Source of the DNA: Actinobacteria bacterium UBA2184
GTDB lineage: Bacteria; Actinomycetota; Coriobacteriia; Anaerosomatales; Anaerosomataceae
Assembly (NCBI GenBank): GCA_002328745.1
Contig: DCVQ01000016.1
Span: forward strand, 7,302-36,697
Reading direction: 5' to 3'
Length of the DNA: 29,396 nt
A program made the position numbers and the translations under genes. Under the pieces are notes generated by a model. That model was not told the DNA's origin. It saw only the letters and a program-made list of their open reading frames with translations, and searched no databases. Within the stretch, counting starts at the first letter, position 1, and each line of letters starts with the position of its first letter. This document shows positions 15,102 to 21,869 of the stretch, in pieces.

Positions 15102-15607
15102 GCGACGCGGACAAGACGACGCCGGCGGGCACGGATCGCGGGAGCACCCGGTCGCGTCGCGCTCTCTCCTACAGCCGGTTCGTGGTGCTCATCCCCGTCA
15201 TCGGGCTGTTCGCGGGCGCGGTGACCCTGACGGTCCTCGCGGGAGCGCAGACGGTCACCACGATTCTGCGCACCTTCGAAGGGGAGTACGCCAAGTCCGA
15301 TGCCGTGCTGCACTTCATCGAGCTCGCCGATGTGTTCCTGCTGTCCACGGTCCTCTACATCATGTCGCTGGGGCTCTTCGAGCTGTTCATCGACGACACG
15401 ATCCCCCTTCCGGCTTGGCTCGTCATCCACGATCTCGATGACTTGAAGAAGAAGCTCGTGGGCGTCATCACAGTCGTGCTGGCGGTGAGCTTCCTCGGGG
15501 CTGTGGTGAAGGGTGTGGAACCCCTGTCGTTGCTGCATGAGGGCGTCGGCATCGCGGCCGTGGTCATCGCTATGGGGTACTTCCTCAAGGCGAAGCATCA
15601 CGGGTGA
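15098..15607 (+). CDS. YqhA/UPF0114-family membrane protein
   Basis: A 169-residue protein with a basic, Ser/Thr-rich cytoplasmic N-terminus (about 1-25) and four hydrophobic helices. UPF0114-like elements include 'YSRFVVLIPVIGLFAGAVTLTVLAG', 'DVFLLSTVLYIMSLGLFELFI' and 'LIVIHDLDDLKKKLVGVITVVLAVSFLG'-type segments. The function of this family is not established. The ATG at 15098 in the ATGA overlap with ubiX is preferred; a GTG nine bases earlier would add three residues. It ends the nitroreductase-HAD-ubiX run. Confidence 0.85.
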   Translation: MSDADKTTPAGTDRGSTRSRRALSYSRFVVLIPVIGLFAGAVTLTVLAGAQTVTTILRTFEGEYAKSDAVLHFIELADVFLLSTVLYIMSLGLFELFIDDTIPLPAWLVIHDLDDLKKKLVGVITVVLAVSFLGAVVKGVEPLSLLHEGVGIAAVVIAMGYFLKAKHHG

Positions 15608-15621
15608 CCCTCGAGCGGCAC

Positions 15622-15650
15622 TTGACGGTTTGGTCTCACGGGAGCACAAT
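15622..15650 (+). promoter_or_regulatory. Sigma-70-type promoter of the 50-residue protein gene
   Basis: TTGACG (15622-15627) and CACAAT (15645-15650) are separated by exactly 17 bases, one of the best sigma-70-like promoters in the window. The start would be near 15657, about 50 bases before the ATG at 15707. Confidence 0.65.
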
Positions 15651-15706
15651 CTGCGTGACGGATCGTTCCACCAGTTGCAGCAGTCATCGTAGAAGGAGTC
15701 GTGGCC

Positions 15707-15859
15707 ATGACCGTCAGCGAAGCGCGCAAGCGCTATCCGTTCGTGCCGCGCGAGATCCTGAAGTGGGCTGTGGAGAACATCCGCGACCCCAGGGACCTGG
15801 AGCGCGGCCTTTCACGCCTCGACCAGGCGCGCCGGATCCAGATCAAGTACGGCGTCTAA
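15707..15859 (+). CDS. Small 50-residue protein, unrecognised
   Basis: An ORF of 50 codons that I do not recognise. Support is contextual: a sigma-70-type promoter (15622-15650), an AAGGAG at 15693-15698 with 8-base spacing to the ATG, and a strong hairpin 12 bases after the TAA. The product is charged and mostly predicted helical, with no membrane segment, no cysteine and no signal peptide. It begins MTVSEARKRYPFVPREILKW and then has alternating Arg/Asp/Glu-rich helices ending in 'RRIQIKYGV'. The compact, basic make-up would suit a nucleic-acid- or protein-binding accessory factor, but that is a guess. Confidence 0.75.
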   Translation: MTVSEARKRYPFVPREILKWAVENIRDPRDLERGLSRLDQARRIQIKYGV

Positions 15860-15870
15860 GCGCACACGCA

Positions 15871-15900
15871 GAAGGCCCGCCTCGGATGAGACGGGCCTTC
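15871..15900. terminator. Hairpin terminator between the small gene and tRNA-Cys
   Basis: GAAGGCCCG (15871-15879) pairs with CGGGCCTTC (15892-15900), with an inner CTC/GAG pairing in the loop. It lies 12 bases after the small gene's stop and 10 bases beyond the 3' end of the minus-strand tRNA-Cys, so it could serve both. There is no clear U-run on either side. Confidence 0.6.
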
Positions 15901-15909
15901 GGTCAGCGC

Positions 15910-15983
15910 TGGAGGCGACGCCCGGATTCGAACCGGGGATAAAGGCTTTGCAGGCCTCTGCCTTGCCACTTGGCTACGTCGCC
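15910..15983 (-). tRNA. tRNA-Cys (GCA)
   Basis: The minus strand folds into a 74-base cloverleaf including an encoded CCA. The acceptor stem is GGCGACG/CGTCGCC with discriminator U, the T-loop is GGTTCGAATCC, and the anticodon loop CTGCAAA gives GCA (cysteine). It lies downstream of tRNA-Gly on the same strand and probably shares its transcript. Confidence 0.95.
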
Positions 15984-16074
15984 CTCATGAAGGAGCGCAT
16001 GGGCTCCGCTATCAATGAAGGCCGGCCGTGTGGGCCGTGTTACCTGCCCTTCGGGCCGACCTCCGAAGTGTCGA

Positions 16075-16150
16075 TGGAGCGGACGACGGGATTCGAACCC
16101 GCGACCCCAACCTTGGCAAGGTTGTGCTCTACCAACTGAGCCACGTCCGC
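16075..16150 (-). tRNA. tRNA-Gly (GCC)
   Basis: The minus strand gives a 76-base cloverleaf with encoded CCA. The acceptor stem is GCGGACG/CGTCCGC, the D-arm GCTCAGTTGGTAGAGC, the anticodon loop TTGCCAA (GCC, glycine) and the T-arm GGGTTCGAATCCC. A promoter lies 12 bases upstream on the minus strand. Confidence 0.96.
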
Positions 16151-16161
16151 GCGCAAGGGGT

Positions 16162-16190
16162 AGACTACCATCCCCCCATCGGGCGCGCAA
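16162..16190 (-). promoter_or_regulatory. Predicted promoter of the tRNA-Gly/tRNA-Cys transcript
   Basis: On the minus strand TTGCGC (16185-16190), a 17-base spacer and TAGTCT (16162-16167) end 11 bases before the tRNA-Gly 5' end, the position expected for a stable-RNA promoter. Confidence 0.55.
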
Positions 16191-16239
16191 CAGCATTTTG
16201 GGCCTCCCCGAACTTGGGTCTGGCGCATCGTCGGGAGCC

Positions 16240-16248
16240 TGTTACAAT
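16240..16248 (+). promoter_or_regulatory. Extended -10 promoter element of tRNA-Val
   Basis: TGT-TACAAT is an extended -10 (TGn plus TACAAT). No good -35 is seen at the normal distance. The start would be near 16255, about 20 bases before the mature tRNA-Val. Confidence 0.5.
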
Positions 16249-16274
16249 AGTCGTCGCTGCTCACGGGCAGGCAC

Positions 16275-16349
16275 GGGCGCTTAGCTCAGGGGGAGAGCAC
16301 TTCCTTGACGCGGAAGGGGTCAGAGGTTCAAATCCTCTAGCGCCCACCA
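16275..16349 (+). tRNA. tRNA-Val (GAC)
   Basis: A 75-base cloverleaf with encoded CCA. The acceptor stem is GGGCGCT/AGCGCCC, the D-arm is TAGCTCAGGGGGAGAGCA, the anticodon stem CTTCC/GGAAG encloses TTGACGC (anticodon GAC, valine), and the T-arm is AGAGGTTCAAATCCTCT. Confidence 0.95.
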
Positions 16350-16358
16350 GCGACGATC

Positions 16359-16388
16359 GAGGCCTCGACGGGACACCGTCGGGGCCTC
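16359..16388. terminator. Hairpin terminator between tRNA-Val and the convergent lipid kinase gene
   Basis: GAGGCC-T-CGACGG (16359-16371) pairs with CCGTCG-G-GGCCTC (16376-16388), a 13-bp stem with one U-G pair and a GACA loop. It lies 10 bases after tRNA-Val and 5 bases beyond the minus-strand lipid kinase stop, so it is probably bidirectional. Confidence 0.65.
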
Positions 16389-16392
16389 GTGC

Positions 16393-17325
16393 TCACTCAG
16401 TCAGCAGCTCGGTCTCGAACGGGCACTCCTCGCCCACGATCAGACGGGCCGCGCCCGGCAGCACTCGCGCCTCGATCGGCGTCATGCGCGTGTAGGTCTC
16501 GCCGTCCGACTCGATCGGCAGATCGGGACGGGCCACCACCCGGACGCGCGTGGCGCTGTAGGTCTCCAGCCCGGGGCGGTGGGGGAACGGCACGACCTTA
16601 TCGCGCATCGCCGCGAGGACCGTCGGCAGAAGGCCAGCGGCCGAGCGCGCGCGCACCACGATCACCTCGAGGAGGCCGTCCTGCGGACTCGAGCCGTGCG
16701 TGAGCGCCAGGTCGAACTGGATGTGGCCGAGGTTCACGATGAGCACCGCGATGCCGTCGGTGAGCACGGTCCGGTCTTCGAACTCGAGCATGAACTCGGC
16801 AACACGAGGTGCGAGGTTCTGGAGCGCCGCCACGATGTAGGCCGTCTCTCCGATCGCGCCTTTCATGCTCGCAGCGCTGTTCATGATCGACGCGTCGAAT
16901 CCCGCACCGGCGGCGACCGCGAAGCCGAGCCGCTGGGCCGGCTCCTGGCCCGCGGAAGGCAGGAACAGTTCGCCGAGGTCGATCGATGCGGTCCGACCCG
17001 CGATCGTCAGGCGGGCGAGAGCGACGGGGTCCACAGGGAGGCGCAGGTTGCGGACCAGCAGGTTGGCGGTGCCTGCCGGGTAGGTGAGAAGCGGCACCCG
17101 GGTATCGCGTAGCGCGTACGCAATCGAGGAGACGGTGCCGTCGCCACCCACCGCGACGACGCGGTCGTAACCGCGCGCATCCCTCAAGAGATGGTCGAGG
17201 TTGCTGGTGCTGTCGAGGAAGCGCATGGTGACCTCCGCGCCGTGCGCGCCGAGCTCCGCCACGTAGTCGTACAGCGAAGGCTCTCCGATACCGGCGCTCA
17301 GGTTGTTCACCATCAGGATGTTCAC
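16393..17325 (-). CDS. YegS/BmrU-like lipid (diacylglycerol) kinase
   Basis: A 310-residue member of the diacylglycerol-kinase catalytic-domain family. The nucleotide motif 'VVAVGGDGTVSS' has GGDGT at 60-64, followed by 'LLTYPAGTANLLVRNL' and 'AGAGFDASIM', the standard order for YegS/DgkB-type enzymes, which phosphorylate diacylglycerol or related lipids with ATP. The chosen start is the GTG at 17325, which has GAGGAG 6 bases upstream and begins MNILMVNNLSAG in the expected fold. The same frame stays open for more than 1.3 kb further upstream, but those residues are an artefact of the opposite-strand RNase D gene. It diverges from rnd. Confidence 0.9.
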   Translation of the reverse strand: MNILMVNNLSAGIGEPSLYDYVAELGAHGAEVTMRFLDSTSNLDHLLRDARGYDRVVAVGGDGTVSSIAYALRDTRVPLLTYPAGTANLLVRNLRLPVDPVALARLTIAGRTASIDLGELFLPSAGQEPAQRLGFAVAAGAGFDASIMNSAASMKGAIGETAYIVAALQNLAPRVAEFMLEFEDRTVLTDGIAVLIVNLGHIQFDLALTHGSSPQDGLLEVIVVRARSAAGLLPTVLAAMRDKVVPFPHRPGLETYSATRVRVVARPDLPIESDGETYTRMTPIEARVLPGAARLIVGEECPFETELLTE

Positions 17326-17415
17326 GCGCTGCTCCTCGTGTGCGGGTCCCCGTTGGGCTACACTCGAACGGCCGTCGTCTGCCCGTCTGCTCGCCGGGCA
17401 TCTCCCGGAGGTCAA

Positions 17416-18600
17416 TTGTACATCCGAACCGCACCAGAACTTGACTGTGCCATCGAGTCCCTGCTCGCGGCTCCGGTCGTCGCGATCGACACCGAGTTCA
17501 TGCGCGAGCGCACGTACTTCGCCCGGCTGTGTCTCGTGCAGGCGGCGACCGCCGAAGAGGTGTTCCTCATCGACGCGATCGAGCTTGGCGACGCGATCGC
17601 GCCGCTTGCTCGGGTGCTCGAGGCCCCCGGTATCGTGAAGGTCTTCCACGCGGCGCAGCAGGATGTCGAGGTGCTCCTCCGTGCAACACGTACCGCACCG
17701 GCGCCTCTCTTCGACACGCAGGTCGCCGCCACGCTCGCCGGCTTCCCGACCCAGGTGGGATACGGGCAGCTCGTGAAGGACCTGCTCGGCGTCACGATCG
17801 ACAAGTCGGACACGTTCACCGACTGGGCGGCACGGCCGCTCTCCGAGACGCAGCTGAGCTACGCGGCCGCCGACGTGCGCCACCTCATCGTCGCGTACGA
17901 GATGCTGCGTTCGCGCCTGGAGCGCGAAGGCAGGCTCGGCTGGCTTGCCGAGGACTTCGAGCGGCTCGCCGATCCCGCGACGTACGCCGCCGACCCCCGC
18001 GAGCAGTGGCGTCGCGTGAAGCGCGCTTCGTCGCTCGACGCGCGCAGTCTCGCGGTGCTCCGGGAGGTCGCCGCGTGGCGCGAGACCGAGGCCCAGAGGC
18101 GCGATCTGCCGAAGCGGTGGCTCATCTCCGACGAGAGCCTCATCGAGATCGCACGGCGCCGTCCGCGCGACGCGGCCGCGCTCTCCTCGATCCGTGGGGT
18201 GAGCGATCGCGTCGCATCCCGCAACAGCGGCGGGCTGTTCGACGCGATAAGGGCCGGAGAAGGCATCCCCGACGATCAGTTGCCGAAGCTGCCGAAGCGC
18301 ATGCGCATGCCCTCGGACGCCCAGCCTGTCGCGGACGTTCTCTCGGCAGTCGTGCGGCTGCGCGCGAAGGAGCACGGCGTCGCGCCGACGCTCCTTGCCT
18401 CTCGCGACGAGCTCGAGCGCTTCGCGTCCGGCGACCGGGAGGGCCATCCGCTCTCGTCGGGCTGGCGGCACACGCTCGTCGGCGCCGAGCTCGAGGCGCT
18501 GCTCGACGGGCGCACCGCGCTGCGCATCAGCGGCGGCCGGGTGGTGCTCTCCGATCTTCCGGCCGCGACGCCGAAGGGTGCTCGCGATGACGACTCCTGA
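17416..18600 (+). CDS. rnd: Ribonuclease D (DEDD 3'-5' exonuclease with HRDC domains)
   Basis: A 394-residue RNase D. Catalytic motifs: ExoI 'AIDTEFMRE' (D25, E27), ExoII 'VFHAAQQDVEVL' (D83) and ExoIII 'LSYAAADVRHL' (Y149, D153). Two HRDC regions follow, around 205-285 and 310-375. RNase D trims tRNA and other RNA 3' ends; tRNA genes are close by but have no obvious link. The start is probably the TTG at 17416, since homology begins at MYIRTAPELD; GGAGGT sits only 3 bases upstream, closer than usual. No ATG exists upstream of ExoI at a sensible place. The gene overlaps xseA by 14 bases. Confidence 0.9.
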   Translation: MYIRTAPELDCAIESLLAAPVVAIDTEFMRERTYFARLCLVQAATAEEVFLIDAIELGDAIAPLARVLEAPGIVKVFHAAQQDVEVLLRATRTAPAPLFDTQVAATLAGFPTQVGYGQLVKDLLGVTIDKSDTFTDWAARPLSETQLSYAAADVRHLIVAYEMLRSRLEREGRLGWLAEDFERLADPATYAADPREQWRRVKRASSLDARSLAVLREVAAWRETEAQRRDLPKRWLISDESLIEIARRRPRDAAALSSIRGVSDRVASRNSGGLFDAIRAGEGIPDDQLPKLPKRMRMPSDAQPVADVLSAVVRLRAKEHGVAPTLLASRDELERFASGDREGHPLSSGWRHTLVGAELEALLDGRTALRISGGRVVLSDLPAATPKGARDDDS

Positions 18601-19924
18601 TCGCTCGCTGAGCGTTTCGGACGCGATGCTCCTCGCCAAGGGAGCGCTCGAGGGCATTCGCATCAAGGTCGTAGGCGAGGTCTCCGAGGCCACGATCAAG
18701 CCGGGCTACAAGGCCATCTACTTCTCGCTCAAGGACGCTGCCTCTGTGATGCCGTGCCTGATGTGGCGCGACGCCTACGACGCCGCGGGCGTTCGCATCG
18801 CCGACGGCCAGCTCGTCGAGGTGACGGGCTACTTCACGGCCTACGCCGCGAAGGGCAGGCTCCAGTTCCAGGTGCGCTCCGTGGCCGCCGCCGGCGAAGG
18901 GGTGCTGCGCCTGCAGGTGGCCGAGCTTGCCCGCCGGCTGGAGGCTGAGGGGCTCATGGACGCGGGGCGGAAACGGGCGTTGCCGCTGTTCCCGCGCGCC
19001 ATCGGACTCGTCACCTCGCCGCGGGGCAAAGCGGTCCACGACGTCATCCGCACGCTGGCGCGCCGGTATCCCTTCGCCGAGCTCGTGATCGCAGGCGTGC
19101 AGGTCGAGGGGGACGGGGCTGTGGCCGCCATCGCGGGCGGGATCGAGGCCCTCGGGCGGGTCCCCGGGGTCGATGTCGTGATCGTCGGTCGCGGGGGCGG
19201 CAGTTACGAAGACCTGATGCCCTTCAATGCCGAGGCGGTCGCGCGTGCCATCGTGGCGTGCCCCGTACCGGTGGTGACGGGTATCGGGCACGAGCCCGAT
19301 ACCAGCATCGCCGACATGGTCGCGGACGTTCGGGCTTCGACGCCGACGGCGGCAGCCGAGACCGTCGCTCCCGAGCGGGGGGACGTGGCGCGGCGGCTCG
19401 ACTCGCAGGAGCGCCTGCTTGGCCGGGCGCTCTCCCACGTGGTGAGAGACGCGGGCCACCGCCTCGCTCTCGTGGCGGCACGGGACGTCATGCAAGAGCC
19501 GAGCGTGCTGCTCGCCGGACGGCTGCAGGCGCTCGATCTGGCTGCCGGGTCGCTCAGGGCGGCTCTGCCGGAGCGGCTATCGCGGCAGGACGAGACGGTG
19601 GGACGAGCCGGTGAGGCGCTCGCGAGGCGCGGTCCGCTGCTCACCGGGCGCCACGAGGAGCGGGTCGCTGATATCGCCGACCGGTTCCTCTCGGCGGGCG
19701 GTTCGCTGCTCGAAGATGCCGAGCGACTTGCGGCAACGGCGGCGGCGCGACTCGAAGACCTGTCGCCGCTCGCGATTCTCGGCCGCGGATACGCGGTATG
19801 TTACGAAGAGGGGGGCGCTGTCGTGCGGTCGTACGCGCAGGCGTCCTCCGGGCAGCGCGTGCGTGTTCGCCTCGGCGACGGGCACCTGGGGTGCATCGTC
19901 GAAGACACCGGACCGGAGGACTAG
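18587..19924 (+). CDS. xseA: Exodeoxyribonuclease VII large subunit
   Basis: A 445-residue XseA. An N-terminal OB fold (about 10-105, 'GEVSEATIKPGYKAIYFSLKD' and 'VTGYFTAYAAKGRLQFQV') precedes the catalytic region with 'LPLFPRAIGLVTSPRGKAVHDVI', 'VIVGRGGGSYEDLMPFN' and 'GIGHEPDTSIADMVADVRASTPTAAAE'. A long coiled-coil then ends in the family motif 'LSPLAILGRGYAV'. With XseB it forms exonuclease VII, which degrades single-stranded DNA from both ends. The ATG lies inside the end of rnd, and the stop is immediately followed by the xseB ATG. Confidence 0.96.
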   Translation: MTTPDRSLSVSDAMLLAKGALEGIRIKVVGEVSEATIKPGYKAIYFSLKDAASVMPCLMWRDAYDAAGVRIADGQLVEVTGYFTAYAAKGRLQFQVRSVAAAGEGVLRLQVAELARRLEAEGLMDAGRKRALPLFPRAIGLVTSPRGKAVHDVIRTLARRYPFAELVIAGVQVEGDGAVAAIAGGIEALGRVPGVDVVIVGRGGGSYEDLMPFNAEAVARAIVACPVPVVTGIGHEPDTSIADMVADVRASTPTAAAETVAPERGDVARRLDSQERLLGRALSHVVRDAGHRLALVAARDVMQEPSVLLAGRLQALDLAAGSLRAALPERLSRQDETVGRAGEALARRGPLLTGRHEERVADIADRFLSAGGSLLEDAERLAATAAARLEDLSPLAILGRGYAVCYEEGGAVVRSYAQASSGQRVRVRLGDGHLGCIVEDTGPED

Positions 19925-20176
19925 ATGGCTGATGAGATGATCGCTCCCGACGAGTTGAGCTTCGGCGGCGCGCTTGCCGAGCTCGAGCAGATCGTGCGAG
20001 CGCTTGAAGGAGGACAGCTCGAGCTCGAGGACTCGCTCGCGCGCTACGAGCGGGGCGTTGCGCTGCTCCGCGCGTGTCGGGGGAAGCTGGAGGAGGCGCG
20101 CCAGCGGGTGACCATGCTGATGGGCGAGCTCGAGTCCGAGAGCGGCGCGTCGGAGGCCGGGGAGGAGGCGTCGTGA
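19925..20176 (+). CDS. xseB: Exodeoxyribonuclease VII small subunit
   Basis: An 83-residue XseB with the characteristic helical hairpin 'LSFGGALAELEQIVRALEGGQLELEDSLARYERGVALLRACRGKLEEAR', an acidic tail, and the usual length of about 70-90 residues. It binds along the XseA coiled coil to form the holoenzyme. The ATG abuts the xseA TAG with no gap. The stop overlaps the GTG of the HIT gene by two bases, so the run is almost certainly one operon. Confidence 0.95.
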   Translation: MADEMIAPDELSFGGALAELEQIVRALEGGQLELEDSLARYERGVALLRACRGKLEEARQRVTMLMGELESESGASEAGEEAS

Positions 20177-20529
20177 GCGACTGCATCTTCTGCAAGGTGG
20201 CAGCGGGCGAGATCCCGGCGACGCTCATCTACGAAGACGATCATGTAGTCGCCTTCGACGATATCGCCCCGCAGGCACCCGTCCACTCCCTCATCATCCC
20301 TCGGGCGCACTACCGCGATCTGGCCGACGATGTCCCGGCCGAGGTCCTCGCGGCGCTGCTCGGCGCCGTTCCGCGCGTCGCGGCCGCCAAGGGCGTCGAC
20401 GCGAGCGGGTACCGGGTCATCATCAACACCGGCGAGCACGCCTCGCAGACGGTGAAGCATCTGCACGTCCACCTGATGGGCGGCGCGCAGATGGTGCACG
20501 GGATGGTCACCTTCGCGGAGGGGGAGTGA
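20173..20529 (+). CDS. HIT-family nucleotide hydrolase
   Basis: A 118-residue histidine-triad protein. It begins with 'DCIFCKVAAGEIPATLIYEDD' and has the catalytic triad HLHVHLMGG near the C-terminus. HIT/Hint proteins hydrolyse purine nucleoside phosphoramidates such as AMP-lysine. The GTG start lies in a GGAGGAGG-rich context at the end of xseB and overlaps that gene's stop codon. The upstream in-frame extension is the xseB shadow and was excluded. Confidence 0.94.
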   Translation: MSDCIFCKVAAGEIPATLIYEDDHVVAFDDIAPQAPVHSLIIPRAHYRDLADDVPAEVLAALLGAVPRVAAAKGVDASGYRVIINTGEHASQTVKHLHVHLMGGAQMVHGMVTFAEGE

Positions 20530-20533
20530 GGAC

Positions 20534-21385
20534 ATGAGAGAGCCACAGGGCGTCTGCATCATCACCGATTCCACTTCGGACATGACGCCGGGTCTCGCCG
20601 CCGATCTCGGCGTGACGATCGTGCCGCTCAACGTGAGCATCGACGGTGAGACGTTCACCGACGGCTCGATCTCGATGGCCGAGTTCTTCGAGCGCATGAA
20701 CGCGTCGAAGAACCTGCCGAAGACCTCGCAGCCTTCTGTGGGCGCGTTCGTGGAGGCGTTCGAACACGCGCTTGAGCGGTGCCATGACGTGGTGTGCGTG
20801 ACCATCTCGAGCAAGCTCTCCGGGACATTCGAGTCGGCGATAGAGGCGGCACGTCACGTCGGCGAGCGCGTCCATGTCTTCGACTCGCTCAACCTCTCGT
20901 GGGGCGAGGGCTACCAGGCGCTTGCGGCGGCCCGCGCCGCGAAGTCGGGCGCCACGCTCGCCGAGATCACGCGCGTGCTCGAGGACACCCGGGACAGGAT
21001 CCACATGGTCGTCGGGCTCGACACGCTGGAGAACCTCGCGAAGGGCGGGAGGATCGGCAGGGTGAGCGCGCTTGTCGGCGGCCTGCTGAACCTCAAGGTG
21101 CTGCTCACTGTGGACAAGAACGGGGAGTTCGAACCGGTCACCCGCGCGCGGGGCACCAAGGCGGCCATGCAGGCCGGAGTGGACTGGATCGGCGAGCGCA
21201 TCGACCCGTCGAAACCGGCGATGTTCGGGGTCCAGCACGCCGAGTCGCCCGACAAGGCCTCGTGGCTTGAAGCGGCCATCCGGGCGCGCTTCAACGTGGC
21301 CGAGCTGTTCGTGATCGAGACGGGGCCGGTCATCGGGACGCACACCGGCACCGGGTGGGGGCTTACGGGCATCCAGCTGGGCTGA
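20534..21385 (+). CDS. DegV-family fatty-acid-binding protein
   Basis: A 283-residue DegV protein. It has the N-terminal 'CIITDSTSDMTPGLAADLGVTIVPLNVSIDGETFTDG', 'KTSQPSVGAF', 'ISSKLSGTFESA' and the C-terminal 'IETGPVIGTHTGTGWGLTGIQLG', all family hallmarks of normal length. DegV (FakB-like) proteins bind a fatty acid and present it to the FakA kinase. No fakA is in this window. It is the last gene of the rnd-xseA-xseB-HIT run, 4 bases after the HIT stop, and is followed by a strong terminator. Confidence 0.93.
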   Translation: MREPQGVCIITDSTSDMTPGLAADLGVTIVPLNVSIDGETFTDGSISMAEFFERMNASKNLPKTSQPSVGAFVEAFEHALERCHDVVCVTISSKLSGTFESAIEAARHVGERVHVFDSLNLSWGEGYQALAAARAAKSGATLAEITRVLEDTRDRIHMVVGLDTLENLAKGGRIGRVSALVGGLLNLKVLLTVDKNGEFEPVTRARGTKAAMQAGVDWIGERIDPSKPAMFGVQHAESPDKASWLEAAIRARFNVAELFVIETGPVIGTHTGTGWGLTGIQLG

Positions 21386-21426
21386 GGCTCCGATAGCAGG
21401 GCGCTCGATTGCTGAGAAACGGGAAC

Positions 21427-21450
21427 GGCTCCGACCTTCGGGTCGGAGCC
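21427..21450. terminator. Strong hairpin terminator after degV
   Basis: GGCTCCGACC (21427-21436), a TTCG tetraloop and GGTCGGAGCC (21441-21450) form a perfect 10-bp stem. The plus-strand flank is pyrimidine-rich (CCTAGTCCTTCCCTCATT); on the minus strand GTTCCCGTTTC follows. It ends the rnd-degV operon. Confidence 0.8.
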
Positions 21451-21657
21451 GCCCTAGTCCTTCCCTCATTACCCCTGAGTCTCAGGCGGCTACAACGACG
21501 CTGATCGCATCGCCCATCGGGATGCCGGTCACCAATGGAGCCGCAACTGCCCCGAGGCGGATTCCCCGCGTCGAGACATGTTAGGGAAGGGAAACCTGTC
21601 AACGCATCTGAAAGTAACGCCTCCGTGACAAGATTGCAACCCGGCTTCGAGCGATAC

Positions 21658-21700
21658 GCGACGAGCGGTGTCTCCCGCTGAGCACGGTCTCGCTCGTCGC
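21658..21700. repeat. Inverted repeat in the acs leader
   Basis: GCGACGAGCG (21658-21667) and CGCTCGTCGC (21691-21700) are perfect reverse complements enclosing 23 bases. The site is about 170 bases before the acs ATG and may be a regulatory hairpin or a protein-binding site. Confidence 0.5.
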
Positions 21701-21729
21701 CTGACGCTCTCACAGACCGTCCACCGACC

Positions 21730-21757
21730 CGCCGCCGCCGTTGACCCGGTGGCGGCG
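21730..21757 (+). repeat. Second hairpin in the acs leader
   Basis: CGCCGCCGCC (21730-21739) pairs with GGTGGCGGCG (21748-21757), ten pairs including one G-U, around an 8-base loop. It is followed by mixed sequence rather than U, so attenuation is possible but unproven. Confidence 0.4.
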
Positions 21758-21869
21758 ATGGCGCGGCGGTTCCGTCGGCTACCATGTGCGCATGCACCGT
21801 CGTGTCCGAGCATGACCGCGATTCCATCAGGATCGCCGTCCGCGCCGCCGAAAGAGAGGAGACGCGCCG

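Larger units (their letters stand above)
21386..21869. other. 484-bp non-coding gap with several hairpins
   Basis: No ORF here is convincing on either strand. It contains the terminator at 21427-21450, a 10-bp inverted repeat at 21658-21700 and another hairpin at 21730-21757, all ahead of acs. I compared the 21460-21610 stretch by eye with common riboswitch cores (TPP, FMN, cobalamin, c-di-AMP, fluoride, c-di-GMP) and saw no match. I could not find a promoter I would defend for acs. Confidence 0.6.

Noticed and set aside
16156..16180. GGGGTAGACTACC-type sequence resembling a CsoR operator
   Set aside because: The half-sites are in the opposite order to the ATACCCC-N3-GGGGTAT pattern, and the site is the -10 region of the tRNA-Gly promoter.
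16028..16495. Plus-strand ORFs across the tRNA cluster
   Set aside because: They read through tRNA-Gly and tRNA-Val; the RNA genes explain the sequence fully.
16393..18699. A 768-codon minus-strand frame that would fuse the lipid kinase to a long N-terminal region
   Set aside because: Beyond the GTG at 17325 it is antisense to RNase D and xseA and has no homology-like features; the kinase fold begins exactly at that GTG.
21460..21610. Possible riboswitch or 6S-like RNA in the acs upstream gap
   Set aside because: No core motif of a class I know could be matched on either strand and the -10 for the minus-strand TTGACA is poor; kept only as a finding to test.
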